Part shown: one piece after another, positions 27,904-36,789 of the stretch | How the letters are laid out: each line of letters starts with the position of its first letter | Position numbering within the stretch: the stretch's first letter is position 1 | Assembly (NCBI RefSeq): GCF_030915405.1 | Contig: NZ_CP133262.1 | Span: 2,356,001 to 2,420,000 of the forward strand | Reading direction: 5' to 3' | DNA: 64,000 nucleotides | Source of the DNA: Neobacillus nitrireducens | GTDB taxonomy: Bacteria > Bacillota > Bacilli > Bacillales > Cytobacillaceae | Position numbers and translations under genes: made by a program | Notes under the pieces: model-generated | What the model was told of the DNA's origin: nothing | Database searches by the model: none | The model's input: the letters and a program-made list of their open reading frames with translations, nothing else

Positions 27904-29070
27904 TTAAGAGTTTTTATGGTTGGCATACCACTGTTCAATTAAAGCCGCTGTCAATTTCCCTGTGTTAACAAGGTTTTCAATGCTTATACACTCTCTAAAT
28001 GAATGGATATTTTGAAAACCTAGACCGAGTGTTATGCAGGTTAATCCATTTTCATTTAGTACATTTGTATCTGCACCACCCAATGTTTCTGTTAAATAGG
28101 AATTCACCTTAATACTTTTCGCCGCTTCTTCTACTGTTTTCACTAAAATGTCATCCTTAGGAATATCAAACCCAAGATATTTCTTCTCAATTCTGACCTG
28201 CACCTTCCCACCGTTCTTTTCAGCCACTTGCTCCATCACTTCTTCCATCTGTTTCAGTTGAGCATCTAACTTCTCTTTTGAAAAACTACGCACTTCCCCG
28301 GCAATGGTTACACTACCTGGAATAATCGATGTAAGTTCTCCACCCCTGATAATCCCGATATTTGCGAGCGTCTCATCATCAATTTCACCAAGTCTCATTT
28401 TTGCCAATCCTTCGGCTGCAATCAGAATTGCACTATTCCCTTCCTCCGCATTTAGGGCAATATGAGCGGCCTTCCCTTGAACTTCCATCCAGATCCGGCT
28501 GCTGTAAGGTCCCTTTAGAATGATTTGGCCGACATCGCCGCTGCTGTCGAAAATATATCCAGTTTTACTTTTTGCTTTGCTGTAATCCATATAGGTTGCC
28601 CCGACAAGACCAGGCTGTTCATTGACGGTTAGGATAAATTCGATCGGACCATGTGGAACCCCGCTGTCGATGATTGCCTGAATCGCTTCTAAATAAGCGG
28701 CCAATGCGGCACGATCATCGGCACCCAAAATCGTCGTTCCGTCCGAATAAATGATGCCATCTTTAATAACTGGCTTTAAGCCTTCGGTTGGGAGAACGGT
28801 ATCCATATGTGTTGAAAAAAATAACGGTGGGATTGTTAGATCTGTTCCTTCACGCCAGGCAATCAGGTTACCAACTTCTCCATCAAATTTTTCATGTGCG
28901 TTATCAAATTCCAGGGTAAAACCGAGTTTTGGCAGTGCGTCTTTTAGATACTCTGCCACAAGTTGTTCCTTTGTGCTTGGTGCATTTATTTTTGCTAATT
29001 CTAAAAATAGCTCCTGTAATCGTTCTGCATTTACATATTCAGCAGCACTGGTTACTTGATTCATTTTCAT
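27904..29070 (-). CDS. M20-family metallopeptidase/hydrolase inside the hut operon
   Basis: 388 aa, PepT-like M20 fold. Metal ligands visible: STHMDTV (His, Asp near 88-90), LGADDRAA (near 118), final HSF motif near 357 (NIHSFRE). The usual catalytic pair Glu-Glu reads NEQ here (TVNEQPGLVGA near residue 152): the general-base Glu is kept, the second, metal-binding Glu is Gln. Sits where hutG might be expected. It could split His-containing dipeptides such as carnosine, or hydrolyse a hut intermediate; both are inferences. ATG 29070 after AGGAGGGAATATAA. Confidence 0.82.
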   Translation of the reverse strand: MKMNQVTSAAEYVNAERLQELFLELAKINAPSTKEQLVAEYLKDALPKLGFTLEFDNAHEKFDGEVGNLIAWREGTDLTIPPLFFSTHMDTVLPTEGLKPVIKDGIIYSDGTTILGADDRAALAAYLEAIQAIIDSGVPHGPIEFILTVNEQPGLVGATYMDYSKAKSKTGYIFDSSGDVGQIILKGPYSSRIWMEVQGKAAHIALNAEEGNSAILIAAEGLAKMRLGEIDDETLANIGIIRGGELTSIIPGSVTIAGEVRSFSKEKLDAQLKQMEEVMEQVAEKNGGKVQVRIEKKYLGFDIPKDDILVKTVEEAAKSIKVNSYLTETLGGADTNVLNENGLTCITLGLGFQNIHSFRECISIENLVNTGKLTAALIEQWYANHKNS

Positions 29071-29098
29071 TTATATTCCCTCCTATGAATCTATTAAC

Positions 29099-30346
29099 TT
29101 ACTGGCCGACGACGACTTTCCCGTTTTTGATAACAGTCTCAACGATATTTGTTCCAAGTTCGTAAGCGATGTGCTTATAAGTTGGTACATCCCAAATTTG
29201 CAGGTCAGCTATTTTTCCTGCTTGGACTACACCTCTATCATCGAGATCAAGTGCCTTTGCTCCTCCATACGTCGCTGCCTTTATCGCTTCCTCGACTGAG
29301 AATTTATATAATTTGCACGCTAAATTTATAACAAACTGCATAGATTCTGTGTAGCATGCGGGACAGAGATCTGTTGCCAGTGCGATATTCATGCCCAAAT
29401 CGAGCATCTCCCTAGCGTCAAATGGGCGCTTATGCCCCACTGCGAAATCTAATGCCGGCATTAATACTCCCGTTACATTTGCCTCTGCCAGTTTTTTCAT
29501 TACTTCTACTGGTGTATAGTTTAAATGGTCTACTGATACCATTTTCATTTTTGCTGCTAAATCTGTTCCACCAATATAAGAGTAGGCATCGGCATGAATT
29601 TTTGGTTTCATCCCGTATTCCAAACCAGCTTTCAAGATGATTTCAGATTCTTCAGCTGTAAAATAGCCATCATCACACCAAACATCACAAAATTCCGCTA
29701 ATCTCCGCTCGCCTACTTGCGGGATCATCTCGTTAATGATTACTCCAAGGTATTCACTTTTTGTTAAATTCTCAGGAAAACCATGCGCTCCTAAAAATGT
29801 ATTTAATACATCAAGAGGTGTTTCTTCATTCAGTCTCCTACTTACCTCTAGGATTTTAATCTCACTTTCAGTCGTTAATCCGTATCCGCTTTTGCTTTCA
29901 ACAGTGGTTATCCCATATTCAAGCATTTTCAGTACGCGCTTCTTTGATTGATTAAATAACTCATTTTCCGGGGTATTTCGTGTGAGTTCAACCGTTCTAT
30001 TCGGACCGGTTGTGATCCCTAGTTTCGCCAACTTTTCGGGGGTATCTCCGGCTAGTTTTGCTGCATACTCTTCAACACGTGTGCCAAAGAAAACTAAATG
30101 TGTGTGGGCATCAACAAATCCGGGGGCAACAACTTTTCCTGAGGCGTCAATGATAATTGATTGCCCTAAATCAAACTCTCTTTTAATCTCTGTTTCGGAT
30201 CCAACACCAGCAATTTTGCCATCGTTAATGGCAATCCAGGCATTTTCAATGAGTCCGAGATCGCCCATGCCTGCCCCAGTACATGTAACGAGTTCCGCAG
30301 CATTGGTTATTAGTAAATCAATCTTTGTCTTCAACATAGTTTCCAC
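29099..30346 (-). CDS. hutI: Imidazolonepropionase
   Basis: 415 aa from GTG 30346: the GAGAGGAG ribosome site lies inside the longer frame that begins at 30370, so that ATG cannot be the start; ATG 30337 is the alternative. Amidohydrolase metal site VDAHTHLVFFGTR near residue 75, HADAY near residue 245, and the late Asp in ALATDLCPACY near residue 320. Hydrolyses 4-imidazolone-5-propionate to N-formimino-L-glutamate. Upstream of the M20 gene with a 28-bp gap, clearly one operon. Confidence 0.93.
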   Translation of the reverse strand: METMLKTKIDLLITNAAELVTCTGAGMGDLGLIENAWIAINDGKIAGVGSETEIKREFDLGQSIIIDASGKVVAPGFVDAHTHLVFFGTRVEEYAAKLAGDTPEKLAKLGITTGPNRTVELTRNTPENELFNQSKKRVLKMLEYGITTVESKSGYGLTTESEIKILEVSRRLNEETPLDVLNTFLGAHGFPENLTKSEYLGVIINEMIPQVGERRLAEFCDVWCDDGYFTAEESEIILKAGLEYGMKPKIHADAYSYIGGTDLAAKMKMVSVDHLNYTPVEVMKKLAEANVTGVLMPALDFAVGHKRPFDAREMLDLGMNIALATDLCPACYTESMQFVINLACKLYKFSVEEAIKAATYGGAKALDLDDRGVVQAGKIADLQIWDVPTYKHIAYELGTNIVETVIKNGKVVVGQ

Positions 30347-30424
30347 GATCCAACACTCCTCTCTTTTCAAAGTATTCTATGTAGATTTGTCCTTTAGCCA
30401 TATGGCCTAAGGGTCCAGAATACA

Positions 30425-30462
30425 TAGATAGAGATCCTACTTTTTTAGAATCTCTACCTATA
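30425..30462. other. Intercistronic hairpin between hutU and hutI
   Basis: ATAGATAGAGAT / ATCTCTACCTAT pair over about 12 bp around a T-rich loop. A T-run follows on the plus strand only (TATTTTTAAAAG), so it would terminate antisense transcription or act as a stability element in the hut mRNA. Confidence 0.45.
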
Positions 30463-30474
30463 TTTTTAAAAGTA

Positions 30475-32196
30475 TTAAGACTTTATGTTTTCAGGCTTTA
30501 AATCTTTCGGTCCAAACGTCGCCTTTGGTGACCACCATAATGGAATTTTGATGCTTTCCTTCGTAAGTTTCCCTTTTCCATTAGCAACATCTTGAGCCGT
30601 TTCATAACCGGCTTGGGCATGGCGGACAACACCAATTCCAGAGTCCACAGTCATCGCCACTTCCAACCTCATGTCCGATTCTGCTGTTCCATCTGCAACC
30701 ATCGTTACCCCCGTATGGACCGCTTCACCCATTGAATAGTTCGCTTGCAGTGCAATAAGATCACACATACCTACGGCGTTCAATAAACCATTCAATACCG
30801 GCCAGTCAGAGATGAGGTCCCCGCCATCTTTCATATTTTCAGACTCAAACGTCGGATTCACAATGGAACCGGAATCTAAGTTATCTCGTGAGAATGCTAC
30901 AGGACCGGCAAGCTCGCCGCGTCTGATCATATCATTTACTTCCAATGCAAATTCCTTGCGCTGACCAAAGCCCATGTAACAAATACGTGCAGGTAATGCT
31001 TCAATTGGAATATGCTCCTTAGCAAGCTTAATCCAACGGGTAACAAGTAGATCATCATTAAACTTTTCTAAGATCATATCGTCAATTTTTCTTAAATCCT
31101 CTGCTTCACCAGAGAGACAGATCCAGCGGAAAGGTCCACGGCCTTCACAGAAGAGCGGACGAATATATTCTGCTACGAATCCTGGAAGACGCTTGGCTTC
31201 CTTCGCATCCATACCTGCGTCCATACACTCTTTGCGATGACTAGTTCCATATTCAAATGAGTGGACACCTAAATCCATAAATTTGATCAATGCTTTCAAC
31301 TCACGGACCATCGTTTCCCGCGCTTTTTCTAAGTAAAGGGTACGATTAGTATCACGAAGTTCATCTGCTTCCTGAACAGTGTAACCAGAAGGTAAGTAGG
31401 AAATTGGATCATGACCAGGAGTCATCGATGTGGAAATATCCGGCAGGAATCCTTTTTGAATGACTTCTTCAAAAATATCAGCTGCGTTACCAACGACTGC
31501 AATGCCTAGCGGCTTTCCTGCAGCAGCATATTCCTTGGCCAATACAATTGCTTCGTCCAATGAATCTACTAAAACATCAATAAATTTCTTTTCAATACGG
31601 CGCTTTATAATTTCCACATTCGAATCACATAGAATAGCCACACCGCCGTGCATGGTCATTGCTCTTGTCTGATTTCCGCCCATTCCGCCAGCGCCAGCTG
31701 TTAGAAGAATTTTCCCAACTAGCGAGTCATCATAATGAAGGCGTGCAATTGCGGACAAAGTCTCAAATGTTCCTTGGATAACACCTTGTGTTCCGATATA
31801 CTCCCAAGGGGCAGCTGTATAGTTCGCATACATTGTTAAGTTTTTATCTTGAAGATCGTAGAAAGTCGGCCAGTCTGCTTTCATAATATTTGTCGTTGCC
31901 ATTACAACCGTTGGGGCATATTTATGAGTTTTGAAGATTGCTACAGGCATACCTGATTGAACAACAAGTGTTTCGTTATCTTCAAGTTCTTTTAAAGATT
32001 TCACAATCGCATGGTAGGACTCCCAGTTACGTGCCGCTTTACCAATCCCGCCATAAATGACAAGCTCTTCTGGTTTTTCAGCATTCTCCATATTGTTTTC
32101 AAGCATTCTTAAAATCGCTTCTTGTCTCCAACCCTTACAACGAAGTACAGGACCTCTTTGCGCTTTAACTGAATATAAGATTTCCGGATTTGACAT
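30475..32196 (-). CDS. hutU: Urocanate hydratase
   Basis: 573 aa, slightly longer than the usual 550-560. YGGIGKAARNWES near residue 48, NAD-binding GAGGMGGNQ near residue 167, and the conserved GHDPISYLPSGYT and EYGTSHRKECMDAG blocks. Converts urocanate to imidazolonepropionate with a tightly bound NAD. Leads the operon: its ATG (AGGAGGAATCACTC upstream) is the first start after the sigma-54 promoter at 32249-32265. Confidence 0.95.
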   Translation of the reverse strand: MSNPEILYSVKAQRGPVLRCKGWRQEAILRMLENNMENAEKPEELVIYGGIGKAARNWESYHAIVKSLKELEDNETLVVQSGMPVAIFKTHKYAPTVVMATTNIMKADWPTFYDLQDKNLTMYANYTAAPWEYIGTQGVIQGTFETLSAIARLHYDDSLVGKILLTAGAGGMGGNQTRAMTMHGGVAILCDSNVEIIKRRIEKKFIDVLVDSLDEAIVLAKEYAAAGKPLGIAVVGNAADIFEEVIQKGFLPDISTSMTPGHDPISYLPSGYTVQEADELRDTNRTLYLEKARETMVRELKALIKFMDLGVHSFEYGTSHRKECMDAGMDAKEAKRLPGFVAEYIRPLFCEGRGPFRWICLSGEAEDLRKIDDMILEKFNDDLLVTRWIKLAKEHIPIEALPARICYMGFGQRKEFALEVNDMIRRGELAGPVAFSRDNLDSGSIVNPTFESENMKDGGDLISDWPVLNGLLNAVGMCDLIALQANYSMGEAVHTGVTMVADGTAESDMRLEVAMTVDSGIGVVRHAQAGYETAQDVANGKGKLTKESIKIPLWWSPKATFGPKDLKPENIKS

Positions 32197-32248
32197 GAGT
32201 GATTCCTCCTAAGATAAATGTTGTTTTGTTGTACTCACATTTATATTT

Positions 32249-32265
32249 TGCAAGTACCGTGCCAA
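32249..32265 (-). promoter_or_regulatory. Sigma-54 promoter of the hut operon
   Basis: Minus strand TTGGCACGGTACTTGCA, a near-perfect -24/-12 element with GG-N10-GC spacing, 53 nt upstream of the hutU start codon. The divergent neighbour encodes a sigma-54 activator. Confidence 0.92.
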
Positions 32266-32280
32266 TTTGGCCGAATTGGC
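32261..32280. promoter_or_regulatory. Inverted repeat overlapping the -24 element
   Basis: GCCAATTTGGCCGAATTGGC: perfect 7-bp arms GCCAATT / AATTGGC. Its left arm shares bases with the -24 box, so a protein bound here could block sigma-54 polymerase. Binding protein unknown. Confidence 0.5.
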
Positions 32281-32371
32281 TAAATTCCTCTTAATAAACA
32301 CGCTACTAGCTGATTAGACAGTCTATTTGATTCTTCCTATCTATTAAAAGAAGATTTGTTTTCCAAAACAA

Positions 32372-32391
32372 GCGCAGATACTTTTTGCATG
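32372..32391. promoter_or_regulatory. Candidate activator site (UAS 1) for hut
   Basis: GCGCAGATACTTTTTGCATG, a partial dyad (GCAgATA...TTTTGC) that recurs 79 bp further away. About 120 bp upstream of the predicted hutU transcription start, a normal enhancer distance. Confidence 0.6.
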
Positions 32392-32450
32392 GGTTATATT
32401 CATATCTTTCGACTTTGGATTTTTATATATAAACAGTTACAACTTTATAA

Positions 32451-32470
32451 GTGCAGATAGATTTTGCATG
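32451..32470. promoter_or_regulatory. Candidate activator site (UAS 2), possibly also autoregulatory
   Basis: GTGCAGATAGATTTTGCATG matches UAS 1 at 16 of 20 positions. It overlaps the expected -35 region of a TATAAT box at 32480-32485 that would drive the activator gene, so binding could repress the activator while enhancing hutU. Confidence 0.6.
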
Positions 32471-32549
32471 CAGGCTATTTATAATTTTTAAAATAAATGA
32501 TATATTCTGAATATAGTGTTGTGAACTATTTATAGGGGGGCTGATAGAC

Positions 32550-34253
32550 TTGGTTGAAGAATCAATAGGGTCGATAATTAGAGGATTTGTAGATGGAGTC
32601 ATTGTATTAAACGATACCTACGAAATTTTATGGTATGACATCAATGCCGACATCCAATTAGACATTGAACTTGGCCTAAATTTCATAGATCTGTTTCCTT
32701 GCAGCCACGAACAAATAATAACGAATGGGAAATTTCTGCTTACAGTTACCGAGAAAAAACTTATGGTGGAAGTTAAAAAGTTCACCATGGATCATGATTA
32801 TTTCATTCTCTGTGTTGAAGAAACTACGAATCTAACAGCAAATCTGAAAAATAGATTATATTGCCTTGAAAAAATTGTTGATACGCTTAATGAAGGCGTT
32901 ATGATGAGTGATCATGAAGGTAAGATTATCCTTTACAATGATGCCCAGGAAAAACTAGAGGGGTTAGAAAGCCGTGAAATTATTGGCAAGCATCTATGGT
33001 CAGTCTATAATTATAATCCGCAATATTCCGAGCATAAACATACATTTAAAACGGGAAAACCAATTTTCTCAAGGTATCGGGCTCACTCCACTATAAATGG
33101 CGTTCCTAAGTATGTTAATTACAGTACGTTTCCTATCAAGAAGGATGGAGAAACGATTGCTGTTTTTTCACTAAGCACGAACGAATCAAACCTCAAGGAT
33201 CGGTTGCACCAAACCATTGAGCTTAAAAGGCAAAACGTTCATTCGGAATCAAATAATCGTCCAAATAAAAATGGCACCTCTTTTACCTTTGATCATATTA
33301 AAGGCACTAGCCTTGCCTTAAAAAATTTAATCCATGAAGCGGAAAATATTTCAGTACATAATACAGACGTATTAATTGTCGGAGAAACTGGAACAGGGAA
33401 AGAGCTATTTGCCCAGAGCATGCACAATCACAGTCCCAGAGCAGCAAATCCCTTTGTTGCCATTAACTGTGCAGCCATTCCGGAAACCCTCTTGGAAAGC
33501 ACCCTGTTCGGAACAGTGAAAGGAGCTTTTACGGGGGCGGCAAATCAAATAGGTCTGTTTGAATTTGCCAAGAATGGTACACTTTTTCTAGATGAAATTA
33601 ACTCGATGCCCGTGACATTACAATCCAAGCTAATGAGAGTTCTGCAGGAACGTTTGGTTCGCAGGGTCGGTTCCAATGGAGTGACACCTGTGGAGTGTAC
33701 AGTGATTAGCGCATCCAACGAAGATCCGGAGAAACTGATTGAGGAAGGAAGGATGCGCCTTGACTTATTCTATAGAATTGCGCCCACAAGCCTATATATA
33801 ACTCCCTTAAGGGAACGAACGGAGGATATACTATTTTTCATTGATTACTTTCTTCATACATTCCAGAAGAAGTTCAATAAACAAGTCCCAGCTCTATCTA
33901 AGACATTACTTTCCATGTTACTGCAATATCATTGGCCAGGGAACACACGTGAATTAGAGCATTTAATTGAGAATTTAATTATTAGGTTTGGCGATACGGA
34001 GCAGGAAATTGACGTTGAACATCTCCCTGCATATATAAGGGGAAAAATCATTACCGATCGACCAAATAAAAATAAACAAAAGGAAATGAAAAAGCATCCA
34101 TTTAAATCTATCTTTTCTACTTCCCAAGAACACTATATCCAGAAGGTTTTAGATGAAACAGAAGGGAACATCTCAAAAGCAGCCAAAAAGCTAGGAATCA
34201 CCCGGCAAAGCTTGCAATATCATATTAAAAAACATGGTCTTAAAAAACAATAA
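32550..34253 (+). CDS. Sigma-54-dependent activator, PAS plus AAA+ plus Fis HTH (hut regulator)
   Basis: 567 aa, TTG start with TATAGGGGGGCTGATAGAC. An N-terminal region (1-95) of weakly PAS-like character, a clear PAS domain around 105-210 (VDTLNEGVMMSDHEGKIILY), AAA+ core with Walker A GETGTGKE (278-285), GAFTGA (325-330) and LFLDEIN Walker B, and a Fis-type HTH at the C-terminus (ISKAAKKLGITRQSLQYHI). Architecture resembles RocR-class catabolic activators. Divergent from hutU with two matching sites between them, so it most likely activates the hut operon in response to histidine or urocanate (inference). Confidence 0.92.
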   Translation: MVEESIGSIIRGFVDGVIVLNDTYEILWYDINADIQLDIELGLNFIDLFPCSHEQIITNGKFLLTVTEKKLMVEVKKFTMDHDYFILCVEETTNLTANLKNRLYCLEKIVDTLNEGVMMSDHEGKIILYNDAQEKLEGLESREIIGKHLWSVYNYNPQYSEHKHTFKTGKPIFSRYRAHSTINGVPKYVNYSTFPIKKDGETIAVFSLSTNESNLKDRLHQTIELKRQNVHSESNNRPNKNGTSFTFDHIKGTSLALKNLIHEAENISVHNTDVLIVGETGTGKELFAQSMHNHSPRAANPFVAINCAAIPETLLESTLFGTVKGAFTGAANQIGLFEFAKNGTLFLDEINSMPVTLQSKLMRVLQERLVRRVGSNGVTPVECTVISASNEDPEKLIEEGRMRLDLFYRIAPTSLYITPLRERTEDILFFIDYFLHTFQKKFNKQVPALSKTLLSMLLQYHWPGNTRELEHLIENLIIRFGDTEQEIDVEHLPAYIRGKIITDRPNKNKQKEMKKHPFKSIFSTSQEHYIQKVLDETEGNISKAAKKLGITRQSLQYHIKKHGLKKQ

Positions 34254-34327
34254 CTTGGAGGAAATTGGTAAGGTACGAATTTTCTACTTATTTTTGACTT
34301 ATGGGTCGTTAATAAGTAAAAAAATAC

Positions 34328-34375
34328 CCGGATTTCGAACACTTTTTACGGTGTGTGCAAAATCCGGATTTTTTT
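34328..34375 (+). terminator. Terminator after the hut activator
   Basis: CCGGATTT / AAATCCGG with a 24-nt loop that contains a small ACAC/GTGT pairing, followed by ATTTTTTT. Confidence 0.8.
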
Positions 34376-34381
34376 ACATGT

Positions 34382-35104
34382 TTACAACACCTTGCTTAAG
34401 AAGGCTTTTGTTCTGTCTTCTTTTGGGTGATCAAATAATTCGACTGGAACATTTTCTTCGACAATCAAACCGCCATCCATAAAAATCACGCGATCGCCCA
34501 CTTCTTTGGCAAAGCCCATTTCATGGGTGACGACTACCATTGTCATGCCTTCTTTAGCCAAGTCCTTCATAACCTCCAGTACCTCACCGACCATTTCTGG
34601 ATCGAGTGCTGAAGTTGGTTCATCAAAAAGCATGATTTTTGGCTCCATGGCTAGCGCCCTTGCTATTGCAACACGCTGCTTTTGCCCTCCGGATAAAGAG
34701 TCGGGATAGGCATCTGCCTTATCCTCTAAGCCGACTTTACGTAAAAGCTCCAAACCCTTAGCTCTTGCTTTTTCTTTGGGAATATTTCTTACTATCGTGG
34801 GTGCGAGCATAATATTTTCAATGACGTTTTTATGCGGAAAAAGATTGAATTGCTGAAACACCATGCCCACTTCTGTTCTTACTTTATTGATGTCGGTATT
34901 TTTATCAGTTAAATCGATGCCTTCAATTAAGACATGACCACCGGTAATCGTTTCCAGCATATTTATGCAGCGAAGGAAAGTCGACTTTCCGGAACCGGAT
35001 GGTCCGATTACTACGACTACCTCTTGATTCTTGACCGTCACGTTGATGTCCTTGAGGACCTCGTTTTTACCAAAGGATTTTTTTAAATTCTTCACCTGAA
35101 TCAT
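34382..35104 (-). CDS. Polar amino-acid ABC transporter ATPase (copy 2)
   Basis: 240 aa, ATG 35104 overlapping the permease stop (ATGA). Same Walker A (GPSGSGKS), LSGGQKQR and switch-His motifs as copy 1; the only differences are three residues in the segment after IENIMLAP and one Glu/Asp change near the C-terminus. The DNA is also nearly identical, including the intergenic junction with the permease, which points to recent duplication or gene conversion. Confidence 0.95.
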   Translation of the reverse strand: MIQVKNLKKSFGKNEVLKDINVTVKNQEVVVVIGPSGSGKSTFLRCINMLETITGGHVLIEGIDLTDKNTDINKVRTEVGMVFQQFNLFPHKNVIENIMLAPTIVRNIPKEKARAKGLELLRKVGLEDKADAYPDSLSGGQKQRVAIARALAMEPKIMLFDEPTSALDPEMVGEVLEVMKDLAKEGMTMVVVTHEMGFAKEVGDRVIFMDGGLIVEENVPVELFDHPKEDRTKAFLSKVL

Positions 35105-35757
35105 TCGGTTGCCAACCTCCTTTCAAGACGGGATAACAAGTAGCTTAGGGAAAGCGTTAACACAAGATAAATTACTGCTGCCGCAATATACGGTTCCCAG
35201 ACACGGAAATACTGTCCTTGCATCGCTCGTCCCCAATACATAAGTTCAGGAGCTGCAATTAAAGCTGCCAGCGATGACTCTTTGATTAAGACAATAAATT
35301 CATTTCCAAGTGGTGGAATCATCCGTTTAAAGGCTTGAGGAAGGATAATAAACCGCATAGCTTGTACATGATTCAACCCTAAAGAACGAGCTGCCTCCAT
35401 CTGCCCCCGATCAATCGATTGAATTCCTGCGCGGAAGATTTCAGCAATATATGCCGCCGCATTTAAAGATAAAGTAAGTATAGCAGCTAAAATGGGATTT
35501 GTTTTTCCTAGAAAAAGAGGTACAACGGCAAAATGGATTAATAATATTTGAACAAGTAACGGTGTGCCTCGAAAAAAGGTAATGTAAATGGTAAAAGGCC
35601 AAGCGAGGAGCTTATTTTTCATAATTTTCCCTAATCCGACTAATAAGCCAAGAATGGTACCAATCAAAATACTGGCGATTGAAAGCCCAATGGTTAGTAT
35701 CGTTCCCTTAAGAAAAAAAGGAGCGTATTCGACTAAAATATCCCAACGAAAATCCAT
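35101..35757 (-). CDS. Polar amino-acid ABC transporter permease (copy 2)
   Basis: 218 aa, same length and topology as copy 1. The last 40 residues are close to identical, while residues 1-60 differ at many positions (for example [18 protein letters not shown] against [18 protein letters not shown]). EAA loop [23 protein letters not shown] 35757 after AATAGGGGGATTTACGT. Coupled to the ATPase. Confidence 0.92.
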   Translation of the reverse strand: MDFRWDILVEYAPFFLKGTILTIGLSIASILIGTILGLLVGLGKIMKNKLLAWPFTIYITFFRGTPLLVQILLIHFAVVPLFLGKTNPILAAILTLSLNAAAYIAEIFRAGIQSIDRGQMEAARSLGLNHVQAMRFIILPQAFKRMIPPLGNEFIVLIKESSLAALIAAPELMYWGRAMQGQYFRVWEPYIAAAVIYLVLTLSLSYLLSRLERRLATE

Positions 35758-35808
35758 ACGTAAATCCCCCTATTAACAACAAGCTACTTATATGAATCTT
35801 ACTAGCAA

Positions 35809-35845
35809 AAATTGCGTAACTGCTATAATAAGAGTTACGCAATTT
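35809..35845 (-). terminator. Attenuating terminator between binding protein and permease genes
   Basis: Perfect 12-bp inverted repeat AAATTGCGTAAC / GTTACGCAATTT with a 13-nt loop, followed on the minus strand by TTTTTGCTAG. It would let the binding protein be made in excess over the membrane components. Confidence 0.75.
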
Positions 35846-35857
35846 ATTCACCAATGA

Positions 35858-36691
35858 TTATTGTTGATCCTTCAAATTTTGTGTATCTGGCTCAACTTTA
35901 AACCACTTCTTGTAAACTTCTGCATAGGTTCCGTTATCAATAACTGCTTTCACAGCCTTATCAAAGTCTGCTTTAATCTTGCTGTCTTTTGGAAACATGA
36001 GTCCGTAAAACTCCTTAGCAAAAGCAGATGAATCCTCAATTACCACGAAATTATCTTTCGGGTTATTTTTTACATATTCCTCGATAACCGTGTTATCCGC
36101 AACGACCGCATCTGCTCCGCCGCCTTTAAGTTCTAAGATTGCTAGATTATTATTTTCAAACTTTTTAATTTTATCGCTATTTTTACCTAAAAGTCCTTCA
36201 ACCGCTTCTTGTCCAGTTGTCGCATTTTGAACAGCTATCGTTTTATTATTTTTTAAATCTGCTGCACTCTTAATATCGCTATCTTTTGGAACGAGAATTT
36301 TGTTGGTCGATAAAAAGTATGGCACTGAAAAATCATAGCTTTGTTTTCTTTCATCATTAATCGTGATAGCGGAAATTCCAATGTCGGCGATTTTCTTATC
36401 TAATTCAACGAAGATTGGATCCCAGCCAACATGCTCTATATTAATTTTATAGCCGGCTTCCTTTGCTACTGCATTAAGAAAGTCGATATCAAACCCGACA
36501 ACTTCCCCTTTATCCTGGTATTCAAACGGTGCATAGGCAGCATCTGTTACAACGCGTAATGTTTTCTTTTCTGCATCCCCACCCGTTGTTTTAGTACCAC
36601 TTGTGCTTGTACTTTTACTCGTTCCACAGGCTGAAAGTACTAAGAGAAGTGCCACCACCAATACAGTCGAAACTAATTTTAATTGCTTCAT
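35858..36691 (-). CDS. ABC transporter solute-binding lipoprotein (copy 2)
   Basis: 277 aa. Signal peptide with lipobox LSAC (cysteine near 22), a short Ser/Thr-rich linker, then a family 3 binding protein (DAAYAPFEYQDKGEVVGFDI). Clearly paralogous to the copy 1 binding protein but more diverged than the ATPases, so ligand preference may differ. Own sigma-A promoter upstream, not a sigma-54 one. ATG 36691 after TTGGAGGTAGGAAA. Confidence 0.92.
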   Translation of the reverse strand: MKQLKLVSTVLVVALLLVLSACGTSKSTSTSGTKTTGGDAEKKTLRVVTDAAYAPFEYQDKGEVVGFDIDFLNAVAKEAGYKINIEHVGWDPIFVELDKKIADIGISAITINDERKQSYDFSVPYFLSTNKILVPKDSDIKSAADLKNNKTIAVQNATTGQEAVEGLLGKNSDKIKKFENNNLAILELKGGGADAVVADNTVIEEYVKNNPKDNFVVIEDSSAFAKEFYGLMFPKDSKIKADFDKAVKAVIDNGTYAEVYKKWFKVEPDTQNLKDQQ

Positions 36692-36760
36692 TTTCCTACC
36701 TCCAATACTTTTTTTAAAAAGTAATTTTTTAAAAGATTGATAATATTTTGAATATAAATG

Positions 36761-36789
36761 ATTATAACTTGTTTCGACTAAATATTCAA
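36761..36789 (-). promoter_or_regulatory. Sigma-A promoter of ABC transporter copy 2
   Basis: Minus strand TTGAAT (36784-36789), 17-nt spacer, TATAAT (36761-36766). The rest of the 300-bp gap to norB is AT-rich; no other clear signal was found there. Confidence 0.75.

Noticed and set aside
29982-30410. 142-aa reading frame opposite hutI
   Set aside because: Antisense to hutI, Ser/Pro-rich composition of a shadow frame, no ribosome site.
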